From assembly GCA_030539115.1 (NCBI GenBank), contig JAUNSR010000019.1, positions 32,038 through 66,561 on the forward strand: a DNA stretch of 34,524 nucleotides, read 5' to 3'. Below, one piece after another: positions 16,474-25,101 of the stretch. The position numbers and the translations under genes are program-made. The DNA is from Bacteroidales bacterium (GTDB lineage Bacteria; Bacteroidota; Bacteroidia; Bacteroidales; JAUNSR01). Below the pieces are notes generated by a model that was not told the origin of the DNA, did no database searches, and saw nothing but the letters and a program-made list of their open reading frames with translations. The stretch's first letter is position 1; each line of letters opens with the position of its first letter.

Positions 16474-17265
16474 TTATTCCCCTTTAAGGATATTATAAAG
16501 TTGAACAAGATTATCCTCTCCTATAAGGTCAACTCCACAATTTATCTGAATCTTTTTGTATTCATCTGTATCGGGACCACCCCAAAGACGAATCTTTTTA
16601 TTTTCCGAATGAGCCTTTTTTACCAATTGCTTTAATATTACAAGCTGGTCAAAAGGCATCTCACCGTTACCATCCCAAGAAAAATAATCTTTATAGTTGT
16701 CACTGACAACAGGCATAAGAGAAGATGGAATATCTTGGTCCAATTCATTAAATTTTCCATCAAGGAAAGCAATTCGGTTCTCCTCCTTTGGCAAAGAATT
16801 CATTGGTCTGTCGCCGGAAAAGAACAAAAGTATCGGACCTTTTGTTATTTTGCCATTTTCATATCTGCAAAAATATTTTTCATAAGGTTTTAGCTGCTCC
16901 TTAAGAAGAGAGTAAATATCTTCACCCTCTCTTTTAAAGTCTATCATTAAATAAAATGGCTGGGAAGAGCCTTTATAAACCGAACCTTTGTTTTTGTCTA
17001 TTCTGTCAGCAAGGGGTTTTATATAAAGATCCAAAAGAGTTGGTACTTTATTTATAGAATCCGGATAATCGTGGCTTACATAAAGTTCATCATCGATTCT
17101 ATATATATCAGCCTCAACGCAATTATAATTATAGGAAAGGGCATCAAGCAAAGGTGCCTTTCTTGTATAATCATTATGGGAGAAAGCATTGTAATAGACT
17201 TTATCTGTTTGTTGTTTTGAGCACCCTAAAATGGCTATCATCAACAATAAAAAGAGTTTTTTCAT
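16474..17265 (-). CDS. GDPD/PI-PLC-like TIM-barrel lipoprotein
   Basis: A 263-aa lipoprotein (lipobox ILGC, Cys15) of the glycerophosphodiester phosphodiesterase / PI-specific phospholipase C-like superfamily. The acid-base and metal motif is visible: AFSHNDY (H30, N31), NCVEADIY (E51, D53) and LYVSHDYP (H65). Later come FYLMIDFKREG and, near the C-terminus, IRLWGGPD, as expected of a phosphodiesterase TIM barrel. It is expected to cleave a phosphodiester next to a polyol such as glycerol or inositol, outside the cytoplasm. It is the last gene of PUL B, 104 bp after the GH63-like gene. Sequence resemblance to the AIM6-type subgroup is possible; the true substrate is unknown. Confidence 0.75.
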   Translation of the reverse strand: MKKLFLLLMIAILGCSKQQTDKVYYNAFSHNDYTRKAPLLDALSYNYNCVEADIYRIDDELYVSHDYPDSINKVPTLLDLYIKPLADRIDKNKGSVYKGSSQPFYLMIDFKREGEDIYSLLKEQLKPYEKYFCRYENGKITKGPILLFFSGDRPMNSLPKEENRIAFLDGKFNELDQDIPSSLMPVVSDNYKDYFSWDGNGEMPFDQLVILKQLVKKAHSENKKIRLWGGPDTDEYKKIQINCGVDLIGEDNLVQLYNILKGE

Positions 17266-17369
17266 AACATATCATTAAATTCTGTTTTTTAATGGCAGAA
17301 TAATTAATAGAAACTTGATTTCCACTATTTGTTTATAGGTGGTTTGCAAAGAGAATATTTATATAACAG

Positions 17370-18992
17370 TTAATTGAATGTTTGTTCACCATTTCCGGCT
17401 ACATTATATATATTACTCTTGCCATTGGCTTTAACAATAAGCTTGAAATCAATATTTGAATCGATATTTATTGTAGGAAAATTATTCCCGTTAGGCTTAA
17501 TCATAAAGTTTATCATACCTTCAGGACCAAAAGGATATCTCTCAAGACCATATTCCTCTTTTAGATTAACCTCAACGCAAACCTCCTTTTTAGTATAATC
17601 GGCAGTTATTCCCATTATCTGTTCTATTAGCCCAGCAATAGGAGGAAGCCCTGTCCATCCGACAAAGTCGGGGCGGGCCATAAAGCCGGGATCAGCAGAT
17701 TCAGGAGCGTAATATTCCCAAAAGGTGCCGGTTTTCTTATAAACTTCAAACACATTATTATAATGATTAATTGCAATATCCCAGGCAAGAGTGTCATAGT
17801 TATGTTTTTTCAAGCCTTGAACAACCATATAGGTAGCTCCTGTCCAAACACCACCCTGCCAGTAGCGTCCGTTTTCTTTATATTTTGGATTGTCGGCAGC
17901 AAGAGAAGGAATGCGGTGAAAACGATTAAAGGTTTCCTTATTGTCAAGCTCCTTTACGAATCGGTCCATTTTATTTTTGTCGAGCAAATCAGTCAAAAGA
18001 GCCCAATACGCATGTATTCCCTTTGTTTTAGAGAGTGACCCATCAGAATATTCATCAAAAAGGAATCCCTCTTTATCATCCCAAAGTTTTTCGGAAATAT
18101 ATTTTGACAACATTTTTGCATCATCCTCAAAATCCTCGATCTCCTGCCAACGTTCAAGATAAAGTCCCATTTCAAGAAGAAGATTGGCAACAAAAAGCTG
18201 TTGAATGCAAGCATCAAGCCAAATCATATGACCATGACTATAAATCATATTATATTGAGGCTGAACTCTTGGCATATTATCCATTCCGGTTCCCCACCCG
18301 CTTGACCAATAAGTTCCATTTCTCCAGGTATGGTTTAATTTAAGCCATTTATAATAAGCACAAAGCACCGGAAAAACCTTATGAAGACGTTCCATATCTC
18401 CAAATTGTTTATAATAAACCATTTCACACCAAGGAAGGATGTTAGGACCTGTACTTGTCGGGTCATAACGTTCAAAGCAATCAGCCCCGTCAGCTTTTAT
18501 TTCCCTGCAAATAAAGCCGTCAGGATGCTGCTTTGCATAGAAATTGTCTATTGATTGTTGAAAAGGGAAGAAACGGGTACCGTAACGGCAAAACATCATA
18601 ATAAAAGCAGAGTCCCACATAAAAATGTTCCCATTATATGCGGTATCTATATAACTGGAGACAAAGCCTGAGCCTGTCTCCGGCGCTTTGATATTTTTAA
18701 TACCAATCTCCCAAGCCTTCCAATACATCTCGATCTCCTTTTCATGACCCTGCCAAATGGGATTGGGAAGAATCTTTTTAGCCTGCTCAAAACTGCCGGC
18801 TTTAGTTTCCACAGGCTTTGCTATTCTGTATTCATTCTCTGTAACGAGAGGCTCTTTAAGGTATGTATTTTTGTAAGGAAGTCTATATTTTTCTATCGAT
18901 TTGTCATCTTCTTTCGCACTCAGCTTTATAGGAAGTACAGCTGCCGTTCCTGTAAGCATGGCTTTTTTAAGGAAATCTCTTCTTGAATCCAT
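17370..18992 (-). CDS. GH63/MGH1-like (alpha/alpha)6 glycoside hydrolase with Tat-like signal
   Basis: A 540-aa protein beginning MDSRRDFLKKAMLTG, a twin-arginine-type signal (RRDFLK). The rest matches the trehalase-like/GH63/mannosylglycerate-hydrolase (MGH1) clan with an (alpha/alpha)6 barrel: NIFMWDSAFIMMFCRYG, GWGTGMDNMPR (the segment that usually holds the general acid Asp), GRYWQGGVWTGATYMVVQGL, and FWEYYAPES. Enzymes of this type remove alpha-linked glucose or mannose with inversion; mannosylglycerate hydrolase belongs to GH63. The exact linkage cannot be told. It is 24 bp from the EEP gene, hence co-transcribed. A role on mannose- or glucose-capped glycans or on mannosyl-polyols fits the neighbours but is inference. 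Confidence 0.78.
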   Translation of the reverse strand: MDSRRDFLKKAMLTGTAAVLPIKLSAKEDDKSIEKYRLPYKNTYLKEPLVTENEYRIAKPVETKAGSFEQAKKILPNPIWQGHEKEIEMYWKAWEIGIKNIKAPETGSGFVSSYIDTAYNGNIFMWDSAFIMMFCRYGTRFFPFQQSIDNFYAKQHPDGFICREIKADGADCFERYDPTSTGPNILPWCEMVYYKQFGDMERLHKVFPVLCAYYKWLKLNHTWRNGTYWSSGWGTGMDNMPRVQPQYNMIYSHGHMIWLDACIQQLFVANLLLEMGLYLERWQEIEDFEDDAKMLSKYISEKLWDDKEGFLFDEYSDGSLSKTKGIHAYWALLTDLLDKNKMDRFVKELDNKETFNRFHRIPSLAADNPKYKENGRYWQGGVWTGATYMVVQGLKKHNYDTLAWDIAINHYNNVFEVYKKTGTFWEYYAPESADPGFMARPDFVGWTGLPPIAGLIEQIMGITADYTKKEVCVEVNLKEEYGLERYPFGPEGMINFMIKPNGNNFPTINIDSNIDFKLIVKANGKSNIYNVAGNGEQTFN

Positions 18993-19016
18993 AATTAGAT
19001 ATTAGATTTTGGGGAA

Positions 19017-19877
19017 TTAGTTAAATGAGAGTTTTACTGCAACCGGATTATGATCGCTGATAAACAATGAATCGATTTGTCCATTAATCACTGCATAGTC
19101 ATCAACATTGATTTTTTTGTTTACAAAAACGAAATCAATCAATTCTCTGTACTGCATAGGAAGCTCACCAAAATCATGGAAAGTCCAAGCAGGCCCGGCA
19201 ACAACACTGGCTATTGAACGGGAATCTCTTAGAGAAATAGGATTTTCAGAAGAGGTTATGCTTTTGATCACACTTGAATTGGGATCCGAATTAAAATCAC
19301 CTGTAACAAAAGCCGCCTCTCCATTGGCAATAGAATCCATTCTGTTTAAAAGCAAAGCTACACTCTCCTTTCTCGCAATTTTTCCTCTGTGGTCAAAATG
19401 AGTATTAAAGGCAACAAACGATTTATTTGTTTTCTTATCCTGAAACTTTGCCCAAGTGACAACTCTTTCACAAGCGGCATCCCAGCCTTTCTTTCCAACA
19501 GCCTCTGGATTTTCACTAAGCCAAAATGTTCCGGAACTAATAAGATTAAACCTATCTTTTTTATATAGTATTGCACTATACTCTCCTTTTGTTTTTCCAT
19601 CTTCTCTTCCAACACCCACACTCTCATACTCAGGCATTAGGCTTTTCATATCGGAAAGCTGATTTGAAAGAACTTCCTGAGTTCCTATAACATCGGGAGA
19701 AAGGAAAAGGAGAGTATTTGCGGCTGCTTCTTTTCTATTTGACCATACATTAAGACTATCATCAGGATTGTCATATCTTATGTTAAAAGAAACGACCTCC
19801 AATTTAAGAGGTTCAACTTCTTTGGAGCAACCAAAAATTGCTAAAAGAGGTAATAATGAAACAATAAGCTTTTTCAT
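19017..19877 (-). CDS. Endonuclease/exonuclease/phosphatase (EEP) family lipoprotein
   Basis: A 286-aa lipoprotein (lipobox IFGC, Cys17) of the EEP superfamily (DNase I, sphingomyelinase, inositol polyphosphate phosphatase fold). Family motifs are intact: SFNIR (N32), IGTQE (E68), NTHFDH (N158, H160), GDFNSDP (D194, N196), ELIDFVF (D248) and SDHNPV (D275, H276). Being a lipoprotein in a mannosidase PUL, it is more likely a phosphodiesterase or phosphatase acting on a phosphorylated glycan or lipid than a DNA enzyme (inference). Its leader is unusual: three exact 97-bp tandem repeats run up to and include the ATG. GH92 lies 314 bp upstream, which leaves space only for the repeats. Confidence 0.85.
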   Translation of the reverse strand: MKKLIVSLLPLLAIFGCSKEVEPLKLEVVSFNIRYDNPDDSLNVWSNRKEAAANTLLFLSPDVIGTQEVLSNQLSDMKSLMPEYESVGVGREDGKTKGEYSAILYKKDRFNLISSGTFWLSENPEAVGKKGWDAACERVVTWAKFQDKKTNKSFVAFNTHFDHRGKIARKESVALLLNRMDSIANGEAAFVTGDFNSDPNSSVIKSITSSENPISLRDSRSIASVVAGPAWTFHDFGELPMQYRELIDFVFVNKKINVDDYAVINGQIDSLFISDHNPVAVKLSFN

Positions 19878-20165
19878 TTGTATATAATTTAATTTTTAAC
19901 ACTAAGGTACAAATGCGCCATTTATTTACCATTTACAGGGTATATCATCTTTAAGTGAGTTATGGCGGTTGCATTTGTATATAATTTAATTTTTAACACT
20001 AAGGTATAAATGCGCCATTTATTTACCATTTACAGGGTATATCATCTTTAAGTGAGTTATGGCGGTTGCATTTGTATATAATTTAATTTTTAACACTAAG
20101 GTATAAATGCGCCATTTATTTACCATTTACAGGGTATATCATCTTTAAGTGAGTTATGGCGGTTG
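19875..20165 (-). repeat. Three tandem 97-bp leader repeats before the EEP gene
   Basis: Units begin at 19875, 19972 and 20069, exactly 97 bp apart. Copies 2 and 3 are identical; copy 1, which touches the EEP gene, differs only at 19910 (C where they have T). In the transcript each unit starts CAACCGCCATAAC and ends TATACAAATG, so the last ATG is the EEP start codon. Possible folds are CGCCAT with ATGGCG, an inner TACC with GGTA, and CATTTGT with ACAAATG. The next unit after each ATG gives ATG-CAA-CCG-CCA-TAA, a four-codon ORF. A further CAT at 20166-20168 is the edge of a lost fourth unit. Confidence 0.95.
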
Positions 20166-20191
20166 CATATTAATAATTTTTTGTTTTTACA

Positions 20192-23053
20192 TCAATCAAT
20201 AAAAAGATTTTCTGAAGGAATATCTTCAAAATCATTGCTCCCGGGAATTTTCCAACCCCATTGCAAAGCTTCACCCTCATAATCCTCAAAATATATCAAC
20301 CGATAAGAATGAAAACCTTTTTCAAGGGCTATTTTTCCTGAAGCTGAAATAGCGGCATGAGAGCCATCGTTATTGACAACCATATCATTGCCAATAATCA
20401 AAACACTACCATCATCTGAACGGGTAAAGAATTCATAGACTCCATTCTCAGGAGCATAGATATATCCAGAAAATATATATCCGAAATGATCTTCCTGAAG
20501 AGAATTACTTATGGAAACAATAGAATCAACACCTGTAGTTTTAGGATTGCTCTTCAACAAATCTGAAGTTTGTGTGAAATAGCCTTCATAATAATTATAT
20601 TTTACTCCATTTTTGATAAGCTTCTTTTTATCTGCTTTTTTATTAACGGCTTTTACAGCATTGATATTTACAATAGAACTTGGAGTATAACCTTTCTTAT
20701 AAGCCCTAAATTTTATATTGCAATTATTTTCAACAACTAACGGAGCTGTATAAAGCTGAGATTCTTCTGTAGGCTCATTTCCGTCAAGAGTAAAGAAAAT
20801 TGAGGAACCATCTGTTGCACAACCCATATCTACCGATATTGAATCTTCAAATAGATACAAATCTTTTGTAGTATAAGGTCTTGAAACAACATTACCATTA
20901 GTCATAGAATAAGGGACATGTAACACACCCCAATCTTTTGACGGTTTATCAGAAACTTCAAACAACAGATTTCCTCCGTTCATAATCTGTGAATAGGTAA
21001 TATAAGGTGCTGTAATTATTGAATCATTGAGCAAAACATTAGAGATATAGATATCCTTTTGAGATTTACTGTTTTTTGAAACAATTAAATGCTTTCCATT
21101 TGCAAGTTTTAAATCTGCATTTTCAAACAAAGGCGTTGTAAGAATAAATTCATTGGTCCCCGGACAAACAGGATAAAAGCCTAAGGCATTAAGAATATAC
21201 CAAGCCGACATCTGTCCGCAATCTTCATTTCCACAAATACCCTCAGGAGTATTGTCATACATTTCATTCATTATTCTATTAACCATTGCCTGAGTCTTAT
21301 ATGGTTGTCCGACATAAGAATAAAGATGAGCCATATGATGACCTGGTTCATTTCCATGAGCGTATTGACCAATAAGACCGGAAATATCAATAGTTAAATT
21401 CTCTTTTGAATTATTTTCTTTTACAAACAATTCATCAAGTGATGAAATAAACTTTTCTTTTCCTCCATACAATTGGATAAGACCATTAACATCATGTGGA
21501 GCAAAAAAACGATATTGATAAGCAGTAGCCTCGGTATATGCTCGTCCCGATTCAGAAGGGTCAAAAGGGGTTTCCCAATTTCCATCAAGACTCTTGCCTC
21601 TGAAAAAGGATGTGCTGCCATCGAATACATTAATATAATTAGCCGCTCTTTGCGTGAAAATATTATATATATCAATATCACCAAGTTCTTTAGCCATTTG
21701 AGCTATACACCAATCATCGTAAGCAAATTCGAGGAGGCAGGAAACAGATTCACGTTTAATATTTGAAGGAATAAACCCATATTTTATATAATAATCAGCA
21801 CCTTTCTTATTTGCTTCTGCGGAAATAACCATTGCTTCCAAAGCCTTTTGAGCATCAAAGCCTCTTATTCCCTTCATATATGCATCGGCAATAACCGAAA
21901 CAGAATGATAACCAATCATTGTTTCTGTCTCTCCTCCTGCCAAAGGCCAAATAGGAAGCTCACCACTTGCATCATACATATCAAGCATAGAGTTTATCAT
22001 ATCATTTACAAGTGTTGTATCAACAAGAGTCATCAAAGGATTCCATCCTCTAAAAGTATCCCAAAGGGAAAATGTAGAATATCTTTTTCTTTGACTGTTT
22101 AATTCTCTTTTGTTATATGTAAGATAATCGCCATTTACATCAGACACCAAATTTGGTACAATTCTTAAATGATATAATGCTGTATAGAAAATTTCCTTTT
22201 GTTTTTCAGTGCCGCCGTCAACTTTAATGGTTGACAGCTCTTCATTCCATTTCTGCTTTGTTTGTGAACAAATCTCATCAAAGTCAAAACTTGAAGTTTC
22301 CTTTCTTATATTTTCTCTTGCATTCTCAACACTTATAAGCGAAAGCGAAACCTTTACAACAAGAGGTTCTCCATCATTATTGTCGAAACGAAGTGTAGCA
22401 TCCTGCTTTTTATTATGAATTGCAGTTTTAGTAAATGGCTTTGAGAATTGAGCGGCAAAATAAATAGGTTGGTCACCAACCCAGCCAGAAGTTCTTCTCA
22501 TTCCTACAATTTCATTAACTGCAGTTTGTTTTAAATCCTGTTCAAGAATTGTTTCATTATCCAAGAGATGATTTAAATCGAGGAATAATCCTACCTGTCC
22601 TTTTTTTGAAAAGGTATATCTATGAACGCCAATATGAGGCGTTGCTGTCAACTCAACAAAAACACTGTCTGAGGGAAAATTTACTGAATAATAACCCGGA
22701 GAAGCTATTTCATCTTTATGAGAAAAAGACAAAGAATCGCAACCTGTAAGCGGTCGTACAAGAATATCACCAAGATCAATACAACCTGTTCCACTTAAAT
22801 GTGTATGGGAAAAACCTGCTATTTTTTTATCACTGTAATGATAACCTGAACAAGCATCCCAATTGCCTCTTCTTGTATCAGGACTTAATTGAACCGCTCC
22901 TAATGGATAGGTTGCACCCGGATAAGTATGACCGTGACCTCCCGTACCAATGAACGGATTCACATAATCAATAGGTTCTTTAACTTGATTGTCACAGGCT
23001 GCAAAAAAGACAATAGCCAAAGGGACAAATATCCTGTTTAAGATAATTTTCAT
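20192..23053 (-). CDS. GH92 alpha-mannosidase lipoprotein with chitobiase-like and PA14 C-terminal domains
   Basis: A 953-aa lipoprotein (FAAC, Cys20) of glycoside hydrolase family 92, calcium-dependent exo-alpha-mannosidases that invert configuration. Signatures: VNPFIGTGGHGHTYPGATYP (31-50), FSHTHLSGTG (81-90), YAHGNEPGHH with the probable general acid E569, and GNEDCGQMSAWYILNALGFY from 608. After the GH92 module there is a chitobiase/hexosaminidase C-terminal-like beta domain (about 740-800, FFTLDGNEPT) and a PA14 domain (about 819-940, YYEGYFTQ through ALQWGWKIPG). The tail is an addition to the usual GH92 length of roughly 740 residues and may bind glycan. The E569 motif argues for a normal mannosidase. 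I cannot fix the linkage (alpha-1,2, 1,3, 1,4 or 1,6). It is the third gene of PUL B. Confidence 0.92.
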   Translation of the reverse strand: MKIILNRIFVPLAIVFFAACDNQVKEPIDYVNPFIGTGGHGHTYPGATYPLGAVQLSPDTRRGNWDACSGYHYSDKKIAGFSHTHLSGTGCIDLGDILVRPLTGCDSLSFSHKDEIASPGYYSVNFPSDSVFVELTATPHIGVHRYTFSKKGQVGLFLDLNHLLDNETILEQDLKQTAVNEIVGMRRTSGWVGDQPIYFAAQFSKPFTKTAIHNKKQDATLRFDNNDGEPLVVKVSLSLISVENARENIRKETSSFDFDEICSQTKQKWNEELSTIKVDGGTEKQKEIFYTALYHLRIVPNLVSDVNGDYLTYNKRELNSQRKRYSTFSLWDTFRGWNPLMTLVDTTLVNDMINSMLDMYDASGELPIWPLAGGETETMIGYHSVSVIADAYMKGIRGFDAQKALEAMVISAEANKKGADYYIKYGFIPSNIKRESVSCLLEFAYDDWCIAQMAKELGDIDIYNIFTQRAANYINVFDGSTSFFRGKSLDGNWETPFDPSESGRAYTEATAYQYRFFAPHDVNGLIQLYGGKEKFISSLDELFVKENNSKENLTIDISGLIGQYAHGNEPGHHMAHLYSYVGQPYKTQAMVNRIMNEMYDNTPEGICGNEDCGQMSAWYILNALGFYPVCPGTNEFILTTPLFENADLKLANGKHLIVSKNSKSQKDIYISNVLLNDSIITAPYITYSQIMNGGNLLFEVSDKPSKDWGVLHVPYSMTNGNVVSRPYTTKDLYLFEDSISVDMGCATDGSSIFFTLDGNEPTEESQLYTAPLVVENNCNIKFRAYKKGYTPSSIVNINAVKAVNKKADKKKLIKNGVKYNYYEGYFTQTSDLLKSNPKTTGVDSIVSISNSLQEDHFGYIFSGYIYAPENGVYEFFTRSDDGSVLIIGNDMVVNNDGSHAAISASGKIALEKGFHSYRLIYFEDYEGEALQWGWKIPGSNDFEDIPSENLFID

Positions 23054-23086
23054 GAAGGTAGAATTAAATTAGCACTGCTAAAAAAG

Positions 23087-23172
23087 CACTTATTATATAA
23101 AAAAATAATAAGTGAGTAAAAATAAACAATAAACGGGTTGTTTCAAACTTATAAAAAGCAGATTCAACCCGT
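23087..23172 (-). other. Two intergenic hairpins between SusD and GH92
   Basis: The SusD-GH92 gap holds CACTTATTAT (23087-23096) with ATAATAAGTG (23105-23114), a perfect 10-bp stem. A second stem, ACGGGTTG (23133-23140) with CAACCCGT (23165-23172), is 8 bp with a 24-nt loop. Neither has a good U-tract on the minus strand. They may stabilise the SusCD message or reduce read-through into the enzyme genes. Confidence 0.55.
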
Positions 23173-23224
23173 CTTTGAAAAAATGGAAAAGATAGAAATT
23201 TATTTTTTAAGTCTTAATCAACAA

Positions 23225-24931
23225 TTAAAAACTACTTGCATAACCTTTATTTTGTTTCAATGCCCCTTGAGCCTTAATCACTTCATTAATATCATAAGGC
23301 AATACAGAGCATTTATCTGTATAGTTTTTTGCTTTTTGGATAACTATTACACCATCAAAAGTTTTTCCATTAATAGTCATTTGCTGAACCTTGCTGGCAG
23401 GATTAGTTGTTTCATCATAAACAGTTCCGTTAGCTACTAATTTGGAATCAGGATCGGAACGATTTTCATATTTCAATCCATGAACTTCAGATTCCAAACG
23501 AGCCTTGGCATCCTGATAGCCTGCTGCAGTCCAACGTTTTAAATCCATAAGCCTATCTGTGTATTCACAAGCCAATTCACAACGACGTTCATGCATTAAA
23601 TCCTGAATAGTAGGATTTGAATAATAATTATCGCCTAAGCCTGCACGTTTTGCAATTCTATTTAAAGTTTGAGCTGCATTTACCCCGGTTTCAATTTGAG
23701 CTTCTGCCTTGAAAAGCAACATTTCGGCAAAACGGAAAATTGGAACGTTAAGATCAGTTGTCGGACGGTCTCCATTTGGAGAAAGAGCTTCATTTACACC
23801 TGCTCCGGTAACCTTATCAATAGATCCCTTTGCAAATGGGTCCATATATTTTTTGAAATGAAAACCACATTCAAGGTCTGCAGAGGAATAGAAGCGTCTT
23901 TTCTCACCGAAATAGGTAAACTCATCGCCATATTTCATTATAGTGGCAGGTAAACGCAAGTCATTTTCATCATATTCTGCATAAAGTTCAAGAGTCGGTT
24001 TGAAGTTACCCCAGCCATTATAATATCCCCAGCCTTTATTATCCAAAACAATTCCAGGAAAAATACTTCCTGCATAATTTGCACCTGTTGAATTGATAGA
24101 GAAAATATATTCAGAGCCCCATTCATTCTCAACTTTAAATACATCTTCAAAATTATTCATCAATGCACGGCCACCCTCGTTTTCAAGTTTATCTACAAGG
24201 GAAGGAATTTTTGACCATTGAGTTTTATCATGCTGAGCCCAATAAGCATAAGTTTTTACTTCAAGAGCAATAGCAGCATCTTTTGTTGCCCTGCCATAAT
24301 CATCGGAAGATGTCGTGTTAAACCAAGGCAAGAGATTCTGTGCATTTTCAAGATCCTCGATAATAAGAGCATAATTATCCATTACTGTTGCTCTTTGTTC
24401 TGGAATTTTGGTTACATACGGGTCATAATCTTCATATCTGTCAAAAGGAACACCATTGTCTGCACGACCATAGCGATAAGCAATCATATAATGCATGAAA
24501 GCCCTCATAAAATAAGCCTCACCCAAACGTATATTGATAGTTTCTGTTCTGTTGCTCATCTTTAGAGCATGATAGATAACATTGTTGGCTGCAGCCATAG
24601 ATTTATAAAACAATTCATAGTTGTTTTTAATGCTTCCCTCTGTATTTCCATCCATTATTAAATTTGCCAAGTTGGATTGTGAAGCTCCACGGGCACGTGA
24701 AAAGAAAATATCATCTGATGCGCCTTGTTCCCAAAACAGGTCTCTTCCCCATGTCTCTTCATAATTTAGACAATCGTAAACATAATCCATTGCAGAGGTA
24801 TAATGTTTGTCTGTTTGCCAGAAATTGGCATCGTTTGGCGAACCTTCCGGCTGGACATCTAACCAATCTTCACATGATGTTGCAAACATGAGTGAGGTAA
24901 ATGCCAATATTGATAAGAATTTTAATTTCAT
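23225..24931 (-). CDS. SusD/RagB-type lipoprotein (PUL B)
   Basis: A 568-aa outer-membrane lipoprotein (ATSC, Cys20) with the SusD start EDWLDVQPEGSPND, a LGEAYFMRAFMHYMIAYRYG TPR helix, and the C-terminal hallmark HERRCELACEYTDRLMDLKRW. It should cap the SusC encoded before it and bind the PUL B glycan. Its leader is the diverged copy of the 97-bp unit found before the EEP gene, and the ATG is the last base triplet of that unit. The gap to the SusC stop is 170 bp, unusually long compared with 20 bp in PUL A, because of the repeat. Confidence 0.95.
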   Translation of the reverse strand: MKLKFLSILAFTSLMFATSCEDWLDVQPEGSPNDANFWQTDKHYTSAMDYVYDCLNYEETWGRDLFWEQGASDDIFFSRARGASQSNLANLIMDGNTEGSIKNNYELFYKSMAAANNVIYHALKMSNRTETINIRLGEAYFMRAFMHYMIAYRYGRADNGVPFDRYEDYDPYVTKIPEQRATVMDNYALIIEDLENAQNLLPWFNTTSSDDYGRATKDAAIALEVKTYAYWAQHDKTQWSKIPSLVDKLENEGGRALMNNFEDVFKVENEWGSEYIFSINSTGANYAGSIFPGIVLDNKGWGYYNGWGNFKPTLELYAEYDENDLRLPATIMKYGDEFTYFGEKRRFYSSADLECGFHFKKYMDPFAKGSIDKVTGAGVNEALSPNGDRPTTDLNVPIFRFAEMLLFKAEAQIETGVNAAQTLNRIAKRAGLGDNYYSNPTIQDLMHERRCELACEYTDRLMDLKRWTAAGYQDAKARLESEVHGLKYENRSDPDSKLVANGTVYDETTNPASKVQQMTINGKTFDGVIVIQKAKNYTDKCSVLPYDINEVIKAQGALKQNKGYASSF

Positions 24932-25041
24932 TTGTGTATAATTTAATTTTTAACACTAAGGTACAAATGCGCCTTTTATTTACCTTTTGTCGGTATCTCA
25001 TCTTTAGCTGAGTTATGGCGATTTCATTTGTGTATAATTTA
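24929..25041 (-). repeat. Diverged single copy of the leader unit, plus a 17-bp fragment, before SusD
   Basis: A 96-bp unit at 24929-25024 aligns with the 97-bp units at 19875-20165 at roughly 85% identity by eye. The 44 bases nearest the start codon differ at one site only. A second unit begins at 25025 (CATTTGTGTATAATTTA) and stops after 17 bp. TACC with GGTA and CGCC with GGCG still pair, and a CTCA/TGAG pair appears only here. The embedded short ORF reads ATG-AAA-TCG-CCA-TAA. Confidence 0.9.
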
Positions 25042-25101
25042 GGTCAATCTCTAATAAAAATTTAATCAGCTATTTGAACTTTAATTTATATAATTCAAAA
25101 A

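Noticed and set aside
16697..16885. Plus-strand ORF within the GDPD-like gene
   Set aside because: It is antisense to a clear family member and has no ribosome site.
19875..20165. CRISPR-like array
   Set aside because: The 97-bp units are contiguous with no spacers, and no cas gene is present.
20192..23053. GH92 acting as a mannose-1-phosphate uncapping enzyme
   Set aside because: The general-acid glutamate in HGNEP (E569) is kept, which fits ordinary mannosidases. To my recollection uncapping GH92 members have lost it.
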